Origin: Acidobacteriota bacterium
GTDB lineage: Bacteria; Acidobacteriota; Terriglobia; Terriglobales; Acidobacteriaceae
Direction of reading: 5' to 3'
Assembly (NCBI GenBank): GCA_025353435.1
Contig: JANXQR010000315.1
Location: 1-5,977, forward strand
DNA length: 5,977 bases
A model generated the notes under the pieces. It was given only the letters and a program-made list of their open reading frames with translations. It searched no databases and had not been told where the DNA came from. The translations under genes were made by a program, and so were the position numbers. This document shows positions 1-5,977 of this stretch, piece after piece. Position 1 is the first letter of the stretch; every line of letters starts with the position of its first letter.

Positions 1-1
1 A

Positions 2-508
2 GTTGCCGGCGGCTCACACGCCACTCGTTTGTTCCTTCCTCGCTCGCTGACCACAGTTGAGGCCCGCAAGCCCGCCAAGGAGCCGCAGCAGGCCAAGAAA
101 CCTGCCGCGCCGATTCATCCCACGCCTCCGGTCAAATCAGCCGGCGGCACTGCGGCCGACGCACATCACACCAGTAACGGCAGCGGCGACGCGACCATTG
201 GCGATGGAAGCGACGCTCAGAACGCAGATCCGGCATTCCCGGTCTTCTCGCCGCGCCCGCCTGTCACCGATCGCGCCCTGTTGCCTGGATCTCAGCGTGA
301 AATCGTCGTCGACGTCAACGTCAATGCAGCCGGCGAAGTAGTGAGCACAAACCTGGTGAAGGGCATGGGCAACAGCCTCGATCAGATTGTGCTCGACACC
401 GTGAAGACGTGGCGCTTTCATCCGGCCACCGTGAACGGCACCGCAGTGGCCTCGCAGGCCGAGTTGATCTTCCCCTTCAATCCCAGCTATCCGATCACTG
501 CTTCCTAA
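2..508 (+). CDS. TonB-family protein, C-terminal part (5' truncated by window edge)
   Basis: Energy-transducer type protein. TonB proteins sit in the inner membrane, span the periplasm and touch outer-membrane receptors with their C-terminal domain. The frame is open from base 2, so about 168 residues are visible and the true start, with any N-terminal membrane anchor, lies upstream. A TTG at 29 is only an internal codon. Visible order: a Lys/Pro/Ala-rich spacer (EPQQAKKPAAP, HPTPPVK), a Gly/Ser/Asp/Ala-rich low-complexity linker, then a TonB C-terminal domain over the last 75 or so residues. That domain shows VNAAGEVVS, the helix around LDQIVLDTVKTWRFHPA, and the final strand ending AELIFPF. 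The pattern G-x-V ... LD ... W-x-F-x-P-A ... G is the TonB_C signature. It could instead be a TonB-like domain on a sensor or peptidase, because the N-terminus is not visible. The next gene begins 58 bp downstream on the same strand. Confidence 0.8.
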   Translation, partial: VAGGSHATRLFLPRSLTTVEARKPAKEPQQAKKPAAPIHPTPPVKSAGGTAADAHHTSNGSGDATIGDGSDAQNADPAFPVFSPRPPVTDRALLPGSQREIVVDVNVNAAGEVVSTNLVKGMGNSLDQIVLDTVKTWRFHPATVNGTAVASQAELIFPFNPSYPITAS

Positions 509-566
509 ATTGAACGCCGCCCACAAATAGCGACCGCGAAGCCCGGGATGCTATCGTGAGTCCCAA

Positions 567-1676
567 ATGCCCTTCGTCACCACAACAGAAGCTGGAGTGC
601 CAATTCAGGGGCCTTCGGCCACGCTGATCTACGACGACTGGTATCCTGCGCTGCGCACTGACAAGCTGCGCAAAAACAAGCTGGCGACAGCGATGCTGCT
701 CGACATTCCGCTGGTGCTGGGACGTCGCAACGACGGCCGCATTTTCGCCATGCGCGACAGCTGCCCGCATCGTGGTATTCCGCTCAGTGAAGGTTGGTTT
801 GACGGCAACCGCGTCACCTGCCGCTATCACGGCTGGGAGTTCGAGCCATGCAGCGGGCAGTGCGCGCTGATTCCCTCACTCTCCAGCCACGACCGGCTCG
901 ATGCGACGCGCATCTACGCCACCGCCTTTCCGTGCGAAGAACGCGACGGCCATGCGTGGGTCTATGTCGCAGGTCCTGGTAGTGGAAGGAAGGCTGACGG
1001 CGCAGAGCGAAGGCCTGTTCCTGAATTACAAAAATTCGGCCTCCGATTCCGCACTGCATTTCTAACAGCGGACCTGCCGTGCAATGTCGACCACGGCATC
1101 ATCGGCCTGATGGATCCGGCGCATGGACCCTTCGTGCATCAAGCGTGGTGGTGGCGATCGCGCGCCAGCATCCGCGAGAAGACCAAGCGTTTCGAGCCCA
1201 TTCCGGAAGGCTTCCGCATGAGCGCCCACGCGCCCAGCGGCAACTCCGCGCCCTACAAGCTGCTTGGCGTTTACGGCCAGCCAATCGAAACCACTATCGA
1301 CTTCATGCTGCCCAACCGCCGCACGGAAACCATTCGATGCGGCGACAAATGGTTCTCTTCGCTTACCACTGTTACGCCGGTCACCAACTCGACTTGTCGC
1401 ATTGATGTTATCGCCGCTTGGAACGTTTTCTATCACGTCCCGTTCGTCAAGCCGATTGCGAAATTCTTTGGCGCCAAGTTTGTGCGCCAGGACCAGGTCA
1501 CGATGATTCAGCAGGCCGAGGGTCTTCGCCACAATCCCAGCCTCATGCTGATCGACGACGCGGACAAGCCGGCCAAGTGGTACTTCGCGCTGAAACAGGT
1601 GCGGCTCGAATCCAGCGCTGGCGCAACGCCGAAACATCCGATGGATGGGCCGGTGGAGTTGCACTGGCGGAGCTGA
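567..1676 (+). CDS. Rieske [2Fe-2S] aromatic-ring-hydroxylating oxygenase, alpha-subunit type
   Basis: Predicted 369-residue cytoplasmic Rieske non-heme iron oxygenase, which uses electrons from a separate reductase to activate O2. The N-terminal Rieske domain (about residues 20-135) has the cluster ligands C66-x-H68 and C85-x2-H88 (DSCPHRG and CRYHGWEF). The catalytic domain carries DPAHGPFVHQ with D183, H186 and H191, matching the family D-x2-H-x4-H iron site. D309 in VRQDQV is the likely carboxylate ligand. The tail DADKPAKWYFALK is typical of single-component-type alpha subunits related to the pheophorbide a oxygenase and vanillate demethylase group. The position three residues before D183, usually Asn, is Gly180, and the usual Glu before it is Ile179. 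ATG 567 is the first possible start after an in-frame TAG at 528; only a weak GTGA lies ahead of it. No reductase or ferredoxin gene is visible. Family is secure; the substrate is unknown. Confidence 0.9.
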   Translation: MPFVTTTEAGVPIQGPSATLIYDDWYPALRTDKLRKNKLATAMLLDIPLVLGRRNDGRIFAMRDSCPHRGIPLSEGWFDGNRVTCRYHGWEFEPCSGQCALIPSLSSHDRLDATRIYATAFPCEERDGHAWVYVAGPGSGRKADGAERRPVPELQKFGLRFRTAFLTADLPCNVDHGIIGLMDPAHGPFVHQAWWWRSRASIREKTKRFEPIPEGFRMSAHAPSGNSAPYKLLGVYGQPIETTIDFMLPNRRTETIRCGDKWFSSLTTVTPVTNSTCRIDVIAAWNVFYHVPFVKPIAKFFGAKFVRQDQVTMIQQAEGLRHNPSLMLIDDADKPAKWYFALKQVRLESSAGATPKHPMDGPVELHWRS

Positions 1677-1704
1677 CCAACCAGGTTTTCCTTGTCCCCA
1701 AAAC

Positions 1705-1709
1705 AGGAG
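1705..1709 (+). promoter_or_regulatory. Ribosome binding site AGGAG for the secreted-protein gene
   Basis: AGGAG lies 8 bases before ATG 1718. It decides the start: the frame is open back to 1418, but that part overlaps the Rieske gene in another frame and has no comparable site. Confidence 0.75.
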
Positions 1710-1717
1710 CAACATCG

Positions 1718-2296
1718 ATGAAGATTCGCATCGCAATTGCATCTGCGTTACTCGCCGCGACAGGAATGCTTGCCGCGCAAAAGGCCGCGCAAATCGAGGA
1801 CACCATCGCGGGCATCACAGTGGGCAAGAGCAAGCTTGCCGATGTTCAAACCAGGTTTGGCACGCGGCTGATTGTGGACCGTAGCAGACACGCCGTGAAG
1901 ATCGATGGGCAATGCGAGCTGTTCTTCGATCTGGAATCGGACGACTCGAACAGTCCCACCAGCCACGTCACGAATATTGAATTGGCGAATCTTGGCAAGG
2001 GAGCTGAGCGCGGATCGCCGTGCGACCGATTCGCAACAGAACGCGGGCTGAAGCTTTCGAGCTCCCCGGATTCAGTGACTAGCATCTATGGCGACTCTGC
2101 GAACACGCTGCCGAGGGAAAAGCTGACCTTGGACAGGTTCTCAAACGATGTACTCTGCGAAGATCGTCACAAGCACGCCTACACTGCGCGGACCATGTTT
2201 ATTGAATGGTTGACAGAGACGAAAGTGATCCAGCGCATTTCTGCAAGCGTTGAACCGGCCAATTGCGATGATTCGCGAGCGACGCCGAAAAGCTAA
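1718..2296 (+). CDS. Small secreted or periplasmic protein of unknown function
   Basis: A 192-residue protein I do not recognise as a named family. It begins with a clear signal peptide: MKIR, a hydrophobic stretch (about residues 5-19, IAIASALLAATGMLA), and a probable signal peptidase I cut after LAA near residue 20, before QKAAQ. No lipobox Cys is present. The mature part has four cysteines (66, 102, 147 and 183), enough for two disulfides outside the cytoplasm. The stretch ITVGKSKLADVQTRFG resembles the Gly-x-Ser/Thr ... V ... (F/L)G pattern of BamE/SmpA-like outer-membrane-associated folds, but this is only a resemblance. The start at ATG 1718 is supported by an AGGAG and by the signal peptide following at once. 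The gene follows the Rieske gene by 41 bp, so read-through is likely. Its TAA stop overlaps the stop of the convergent GH57 gene. Confidence 0.78.
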   Translation: MKIRIAIASALLAATGMLAAQKAAQIEDTIAGITVGKSKLADVQTRFGTRLIVDRSRHAVKIDGQCELFFDLESDDSNSPTSHVTNIELANLGKGAERGSPCDRFATERGLKLSSSPDSVTSIYGDSANTLPREKLTLDRFSNDVLCEDRHKHAYTARTMFIEWLTETKVIQRISASVEPANCDDSRATPKS

Positions 2297-4773
2297 TCGC
2301 CGGTCGTGACCGCGTTCAGATCCTGGGCCTGAATGGCCGTTGTGTCGATGGATAGAAGGCGTCCAAGCTCCCCGAATTCCGTGTCCCAGCGTGGCCGATC
2401 TTCCTGGCCGAGCGCGGTTAGCCCGTAGCTCGACGAGCGCATAATCTCGTACCAGATATTCTGCGCCTGCCACAGATTCAACTCGAACGGCAACTCCACC
2501 AAAATGCGGGACAAGTTCAGCGCGCGGTCCAGCAACTCCAGCGAGCCTGCCGACATCTGCAGCTCCACCATGGCTCGCTTCATGCGCTGATCTGCGATGT
2601 AAGAAAGCGTCGGCGTCTCCAGTTGCACCTGGTCGGCCTTGGCCAGCGAGAGGAAAGACCGAAGCGCTGCTTGGTCGACGGGATCGCTTTCCAGTGCGCG
2701 GCGCAGGCCCGCATTCACGGCAAAACCAGCGGCCAGCGTGAGCGCGGGCGGCTTCGGCAAACCGGTCTGAGATAGAAAGTGCAGCAGACTCGCGTGGTCT
2801 TCGTAAATCGTGGTCAGCGAGCTCTCGATGTTCGAAAGTGTTGAGTTCAGAATGAGCTTCACAATGCGCCGCTGCTCGTCAGTAAACAGCGATGTCAGCG
2901 AATAATCCACGTGGCCGTAGTAGCGATCGATGATCCGAATCACTTCGGGGAAATCGGCGCGCAGCACAAACTGCGCTGCCTCGGCCATGAATGCCTCAAA
3001 GCTGTCAGAATCCGTGTCCGCGTAAGTCTTGACGGCGGCAGTAATGTTTTGATCGCCAAAGTGAAGCACCGCGAAACTGAAGCTCTGTTGTTCACCGGTA
3101 ATCGTGCTCGTTATGTGCACGCGCCCCAGGGCCAACCGGCCGCGGCCCGACGTAAAGATATCGTAGGAAAGCCGCTGCACGGTGTAGCAGAACAGGCGCG
3201 TCTCGTCAGAATACGAAGAGAAGATCGAACTGATGGCATAGTGCGCCGCCACCTGCTCCAGACCGAGTTGCAGCGAGCTCACTTTCTCCTTGTAGATGCG
3301 GGCCCCATCCCCGGCCTGGGGGTCGTTCGAGTGCGCCTGGAGCATGGTTTCGAGGAACGCGGCCTCCAGCCCTGCCGCCTGCGCGCTGAAGAGCGTCTGT
3401 GCCAGCTGCAGCACACGTGCCGCGTACGCAATGATCTGCACTGTCTCGATGCCGGCGATATCGTCGAAGAACCAGCCGCAGCTTGTGTACATAAGCTGCG
3501 CGTGCCGCTGCATTTCCATCAACTCCAGCGCCCGCACGCGCTCCGCTTCGTTCAACCGATGATGCTGCTGCTCGAGTAAAAAGTGGTCCACTGTCTCCGG
3601 GCTGCGATCGAGCACGACTTCGATGTACGCATCGCGCGCCACCCACGCATCCTTGAAGAGCTTCGCGCCCTCCTGCTCGGTCAGCGGCCCCAATGCGTCG
3701 CGCAAGTCGTCCAGCGCCTTGCGCAAAGGCGCGCGCCACGCCTGATTCCAGCCCGCATGGCCGCCATTGCAGCCGCAGTCAGATCGCCACCGCTCCACGC
3801 CGTGCACGCAACTCCACGAAGTCTCGTCGACAATCTGGCACTCGTACTCCGGCGGAAACTGCGATAAATAGCTGCCGTAGTTTGTCAGCTTCACCACCTT
3901 GTCCTGCTCCAACAGTCGCAGGGCATAGGCCAACGCCATCTCGCCGTGTTTGTGGTGATGCCCGTACGATTCGCCGTCCGTGGCCACATGCACCAGTTGC
4001 GGTTGCGCGCTATCGCTGAAGCCCACCTTCAACCTGGCCGCAAGATTGTCGCCCGAATTCAGCAGTCCCTCAAACGCAATGGCGCGCGATGACGGCCCGT
4101 CATAGAAAAAGATCGCCATCGACACGCCCGAATCAAAGCGAATCAAGTAGGGCCGCGTGGTGTCCACGTTTGCACTCGGCGTGTCGATCCAGTCGTCCCC
4201 GTTCTTCAGCGACCGTATCCGCTTGCACTGGTGCGGCGCCAGCACCGTGAACTTGATTCCGTGCTGGGCCAGCAATTCAAGCGATTCCGTATCGGCCGCC
4301 GTCTCTGACAGCCACATGCCCTCAGGAGCAATCCCGTAGTGAGATTGATAGTCGGCGATGCCCCAGCGAATCTGCGTAATCTTGTCGCGGCGATTCGCCA
4401 GCGGCATGATCACGTGGTTATACACCTGCGCCATCGCCGAGCTGTGTCCTTTGAAATTCTTGCGGCTGCGGCGCTCGCCGTCCAGGATCATGCGATACGT
4501 GCGCGGCGCATTCTCCTTCACCCAGCTCAGCAATGTAGGCCCGATGTTGAAGCTGATCCCAGCGTAATTATTCACAATCCGCGTGATCTGATTCTTGTGG
4601 TTCACCATGCGTGCCGCGCCGTTGGTGGCGTAGCACTCCGCGCAAATGCGCTCATTCCAGTCATGGTATGGCGCGGCTGAGTCCTGCGTCTCCACGGTCT
4701 CGAGCCAGGGGTTTTCACGCGGAGGTTGGTAGAAGTGACCATGAATACAGACGAAGCGCTTGATCGGAGCCAT
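2293..4773 (-). CDS. Glycoside hydrolase family 57 protein with C-terminal DUF3536 domain
   Basis: Predicted 826-residue enzyme. GH57 members are retaining alpha-glucan-active enzymes (amylases, glucanotransferases, branching enzymes). Numbering from ATG 4773: the N-terminal strand carries HGHFYQPPRENPW (H11, H13), the first GH57 motif. APEGMWLSE gives E157 as the likely nucleophile, and VHVATDGESYGHHH gives D266 as the likely acid/base, so both catalytic residues are present. A Cys-rich segment (C312, C322, C333, C335) with WSCVHGVERWR follows, then NQAWRAPLRKALDDLRD and an all-helical region. The remainder to the C-terminus, including WFFDDIAGIETVQ and YDIFTSGRGRLALG, matches the DUF3536 half. 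No signal peptide is visible, so it is probably cytoplasmic. The frame is open 18 codons further upstream to 4827, but ATG 4773 has AGGGGA seven bases ahead and starts right before the conserved strand. The substrate of this subfamily is unknown to me; an alpha-glucan or glycogen role is inferred. Confidence 0.9.
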   Translation of the reverse strand: MAPIKRFVCIHGHFYQPPRENPWLETVETQDSAAPYHDWNERICAECYATNGAARMVNHKNQITRIVNNYAGISFNIGPTLLSWVKENAPRTYRMILDGERRSRKNFKGHSSAMAQVYNHVIMPLANRRDKITQIRWGIADYQSHYGIAPEGMWLSETAADTESLELLAQHGIKFTVLAPHQCKRIRSLKNGDDWIDTPSANVDTTRPYLIRFDSGVSMAIFFYDGPSSRAIAFEGLLNSGDNLAARLKVGFSDSAQPQLVHVATDGESYGHHHKHGEMALAYALRLLEQDKVVKLTNYGSYLSQFPPEYECQIVDETSWSCVHGVERWRSDCGCNGGHAGWNQAWRAPLRKALDDLRDALGPLTEQEGAKLFKDAWVARDAYIEVVLDRSPETVDHFLLEQQHHRLNEAERVRALELMEMQRHAQLMYTSCGWFFDDIAGIETVQIIAYAARVLQLAQTLFSAQAAGLEAAFLETMLQAHSNDPQAGDGARIYKEKVSSLQLGLEQVAAHYAISSIFSSYSDETRLFCYTVQRLSYDIFTSGRGRLALGRVHITSTITGEQQSFSFAVLHFGDQNITAAVKTYADTDSDSFEAFMAEAAQFVLRADFPEVIRIIDRYYGHVDYSLTSLFTDEQRRIVKLILNSTLSNIESSLTTIYEDHASLLHFLSQTGLPKPPALTLAAGFAVNAGLRRALESDPVDQAALRSFLSLAKADQVQLETPTLSYIADQRMKRAMVELQMSAGSLELLDRALNLSRILVELPFELNLWQAQNIWYEIMRSSSYGLTALGQEDRPRWDTEFGELGRLLSIDTTAIQAQDLNAVTTGD

Positions 4774-4876
4774 GCAGAATTCCCCTGCGGCGGGCGTGAC
4801 AAAGCGATCCCGAGCGCATTGCACCATTGTAATGGGAACGATCTCGCGAGAGGGTGCCCCGCATCTTCAGATCTGG
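4774..4876. promoter_or_regulatory. Intergenic region between glycosylase and GH57 genes, possible GH57 promoter
   Basis: A 103-bp gap between two minus-strand genes. It holds three short inverted repeats: CAGATCTG at 4868-4875 (reaching just inside the gap from the glycosylase end), TCTCGCGAGA at 4842-4851 (perfect, 10 bp), and CCATTGTAATGG at 4824-4835 (5-bp arms around 2 bp). On the minus strand the last contains TACAAT, one base off a consensus -10, about 50 bases before the GH57 start. No good -35 precedes it at 17 bp (CCCTCT). There is no stem followed by a T-run, so no intrinsic terminator separates the genes. Either read-through from the glycosylase or an internal promoter could serve GH57. 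Confidence 0.3.
4781..4786 (-). promoter_or_regulatory. Ribosome binding site for the GH57 gene
   Basis: On the minus strand AGGGGA stands seven bases before ATG 4773. It supports this start over the longer frame beginning at 4827. Confidence 0.5.
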
Positions 4877-5572
4877 TTACGCTTTCCCGCTCAGCGCTGT
4901 GCTCTTTGCCAGATCGCAAGCACGCCACAAATACCAGGTTGCGACGGAGCGGAACGGGCTCCAACGCATCCCGCGCTTGAACACGACATCTGGCTTGGGC
5001 AAATCCTCCGCCGCCACCGGCCGCGTCTTCGGCAACCGCATGAACGTGAGCGCATACCCCTTGCGCACACCGTAGTCCGTCACCGGCAGCACATCCGGCC
5101 GCCCCATTCTGAAGATCAGCAGCATCTCCACGGTCCACGGGCCAATCCCGCGCACCTCGGTCAGCCGCTCCACAATATCTGCGTCTGACATCTTCTTGAT
5201 GGCCGCATGCGAAGGCACGGTCCCATCAAGAGTTTTTGCCGCAAGGTCCTTCATCGCCTTGATCTTGTTGCCTGACACGCCTGCAGCCCGCAGCCTCTCA
5301 TCGGGCGTGTCAATCAGCGCCTGGGGAGCTGGATCGCCCCCAAAATACTCGCGCACCCGGCGGTGAATCGTCGCCGCGGCCTTACCGTGAAGCTGCTGAT
5401 AGACAATCGATTCGAGCAGCGATTCGAACGGTGAGGGCGAGGCATCAAGCCGCATCCCAAACTCCCCCACGCAATCAATCAGCTTGCCCAGCTTTGGGTC
5501 CCGTTCCCTTAAATGCGCAAGCGCTTCTGCCGGATCGAAGGGCAACTTGCGGGTGCGGCCGTCGTGGATCAT
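4877..5572 (-). CDS. DNA-3-methyladenine glycosylase II family (AlkA-type HhH-GPD)
   Basis: Predicted 231-residue monofunctional DNA base-excision glycosylase, removing alkylated bases such as 3-methyladenine by cleaving the N-glycosidic bond. FESLLESIVYQQLHGKAA (residues 49-66) is the conserved helix of the fold. The helix-hairpin-helix lies at about 137-154 (LTEVRGIGPWTVEMLLIF). Downstream VLPVTDYGVRKG supplies the catalytic Asp, D166. WSPFRSVATWYLWRA (204-218) is the usual closing helix. There are no four Cys for an iron-sulfur cluster, unlike Nth or MutY. It lacks the N-terminal domain of E. coli AlkA (282 residues) and is close in size to the short yeast Mag1-type enzymes. ATG 5572 is the first start after an in-frame TGA only three codons upstream, and no good Shine-Dalgarno precedes it. 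No ada-like regulator is visible nearby. The GH57 gene follows 103 bp downstream. Confidence 0.9.
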   Translation of the reverse strand: MIHDGRTRKLPFDPAEALAHLRERDPKLGKLIDCVGEFGMRLDASPSPFESLLESIVYQQLHGKAAATIHRRVREYFGGDPAPQALIDTPDERLRAAGVSGNKIKAMKDLAAKTLDGTVPSHAAIKKMSDADIVERLTEVRGIGPWTVEMLLIFRMGRPDVLPVTDYGVRKGYALTFMRLPKTRPVAAEDLPKPDVVFKRGMRWSPFRSVATWYLWRACDLAKSTALSGKA

Positions 5573-5677
5573 AGACGATCAGTTTATCCCGCGGAATCTC
5601 CTCGACTCCGGCCCAAATCCGAACGCTTTCGAGCCCCAAGCAGCCACAGAAACTGACGGCCCGTGCCATCAACTTGT

Positions 5678-5705
5678 ACCATCAGGACGTAATCAACCAT
5701 CAGGA
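5678..5705 (+). repeat. Two direct copies of ACCATCAGGA upstream of the aldehyde dehydrogenase
   Basis: ACCATCAGGA occurs at 5678-5687 and again at 5696-5705, an 18-bp period. The second copy runs into the ribosome binding site of the dehydrogenase gene. It could be a tandem regulatory site or chance. Confidence 0.5.
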
Positions 5706-5706
5706 G
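5702..5706 (+). promoter_or_regulatory. Ribosome binding site AGGAG for the aldehyde dehydrogenase
   Basis: AGGAG stands nine bases before ATG 5716. This favours that ATG over the next in-frame ATG at 5722, which would be 15 bases away. Confidence 0.7.
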
Positions 5707-5715
5707 CGGTCAATC

Positions 5716-5977
5716 ATGAAGATGCGCCCGGGAGAGCAAACGGGATTTTTGCTGTGCGGCAAGGAATGGAGCGAGGGCGAGGCGCTGGACGTTCGCTCAC
5801 CCTGGGATCAGGGGCTGGTGGGCCGTGTTACGGTTGCCACCCGCGCCGATGCCCGCCAGGCCGTCAATCACGCTGTCGCCAGCATCCGCCGCACCCGCGC
5901 CCTGCCACGCTGGAAGCGCCGCGAGATCATTGAAGACATCACCGCCGCCCTCATCGAACAAAAAGACCGCTTCGCCC
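5716..5977 (+). CDS. Aldehyde dehydrogenase family protein, N-terminal part (3' truncated)
   Basis: The first 87 residues of an NAD(P)-dependent aldehyde dehydrogenase, a family that oxidises aldehydes to acids. The protein starts MKMRPGEQTGFLLCGKEW. It continues with the family's N-terminal pattern: DVRSPWDQGLVGRVTVA (substrate entry strands; the usual form is a V-x-(S/N)-P-(Y/W)-(D/T)-(G/Q) motif), then ATRADARQAVNHA and a helix with LPRWKRREIIEDI, equivalent to the L-x-x-(W/Y)-x-R-x-x-(I/L)-L segment, and ALIEQKDRFA. The frame stays open to the window edge. The Rossmann coenzyme site, catalytic Glu and catalytic Cys lie outside the window, so activity and substrate class (semialdehyde, lactaldehyde or glyceraldehyde-3-phosphate type) cannot be judged. 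It is divergent from the glycosylase gene, and no partner gene is visible downstream. Confidence 0.82.
   Translation, partial: MKMRPGEQTGFLLCGKEWSEGEALDVRSPWDQGLVGRVTVATRADARQAVNHAVASIRRTRALPRWKRREIIEDITAALIEQKDRFA

Larger units (their letters stand above)
5573..5715. promoter_or_regulatory. Divergent intergenic region, glycosylase and aldehyde dehydrogenase
   Basis: These 143 bp separate two divergently transcribed genes, so promoters for both are expected here. I cannot assign convincing -35/-10 pairs on either strand. Facing the glycosylase, TAAACT ends eight bases before its ATG, a spacing that would fit leaderless transcription, but the matching -35 is poor. Facing the dehydrogenase there is a 10-bp direct repeat (listed separately) and a ribosome binding site. 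Confidence 0.4.

Noticed and set aside
137..526. 129-codon minus-strand frame opposite the TonB-family gene
   Set aside because: The plus-strand frame carries the TonB C-terminal signature; the antisense frame shows no motif.
1418..1717. Hundred-codon upstream extension of the secreted-protein frame
   Set aside because: It overlaps the Rieske gene in another frame, lacks a ribosome binding site at its start, and would bury the signal peptide inside the protein.
2301..2312. CGGTCGTGACCG inverted repeat near the convergent stops, considered as a bidirectional terminator
   Set aside because: The arms are 5 bp with a 2-base centre, too tight for a stable hairpin, there is no T-run on either strand, and it lies inside the GH57 coding sequence.
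2911..3579. 222-codon plus-strand open frame opposite the GH57 gene
   Set aside because: It is antisense to a clearly conserved protein; its Arg/His/Leu-rich composition without recognisable motifs is typical of antisense frames in GC-rich DNA.
3206..3739. 177-codon minus-strand frame within the GH57 gene
   Set aside because: Same strand, shifted frame, Ala/Arg/Gly-rich with no domain; the GH57 frame through here is continuous and shows conserved motifs, so this is not a frameshifted gene part.
4602..5138. 178-codon minus-strand frame spanning the glycosylase 3' end and the GH57 5' end
   Set aside because: It runs out of frame across two genes with solid motifs and has no recognisable domain of its own.
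5475..5672. 65-codon minus-strand frame overlapping the glycosylase start
   Set aside because: The segment GVEEIPRDKLIVYDPR looks protein-like, so a lost upstream extension by frameshift was considered. The glycosylase already begins at a normal position for its family, and this frame has no ribosome binding site.
1..5977. CRISPR arrays, tRNA or rRNA genes, insertion sequences, integrases, defence or toxin-antitoxin modules
   Set aside because: None seen by reading both strands; the window is nearly filled by six conventional protein genes, and the gaps of 41-143 bp hold no RNA-gene-like structure I could recognise.

Overview
The window looks like ordinary chromosome of a GC-rich Gram-negative bacterium. 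The best guess is an Acidobacteriota (Terriglobia-type) genome. This rests on a TonB-family energy transducer with a long Pro/Ala-rich spacer, a two-domain GH57/DUF3536 protein (a family I associate with Acidobacteria, Cyanobacteria and deltaproteobacteria), and Lys-tolerant proteins in a roughly 60% GC background. No RNA gene, marker gene or mobile element confirms the taxon, so it is an inference.

Layout. Bases 1-2296 carry three plus-strand genes: the 3' part of a TonB-family gene (cut by the left edge), a complete Rieske [2Fe-2S] oxygenase alpha-type gene, and a small secreted protein of unknown function. Gaps of 58 and 41 bp would allow co-transcription of the three. Bases 2293-5572 carry two minus-strand genes, read right to left: a compact AlkA-type HhH-GPD DNA glycosylase and then, 103 bp downstream, the large GH57/DUF3536 protein. 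The GH57 gene and the secreted-protein gene converge, and their stop codons share bases 2294-2295 (a 4-bp overlap). From 5716 an aldehyde dehydrogenase gene runs plus-ward off the right edge, divergent from the glycosylase across a 143-bp intergenic region.

How the genes relate. There is no obvious single pathway. TonB proteins energise outer-membrane uptake, GH57 enzymes act on alpha-glucans, the glycosylase repairs alkylated bases, and the Rieske enzyme and aldehyde dehydrogenase are oxidative enzymes with unknown substrates. The glycosylase/GH57 pair could be one transcript, but the functional link is unclear.

No CRISPR array, insertion sequence, integrase, tRNA, rRNA, toxin-antitoxin pair or phage-defence gene was seen. 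I do not see a new multi-gene system. The items most worth checking are the Cys cluster and unknown activity of the GH57/DUF3536 protein, the altered active-site helix of the Rieske oxygenase, the interlocked stop codons at 2293-2296, the orphan four-cysteine secreted protein, and small repeats and palindromes in the two intergenic regions near the glycosylase.
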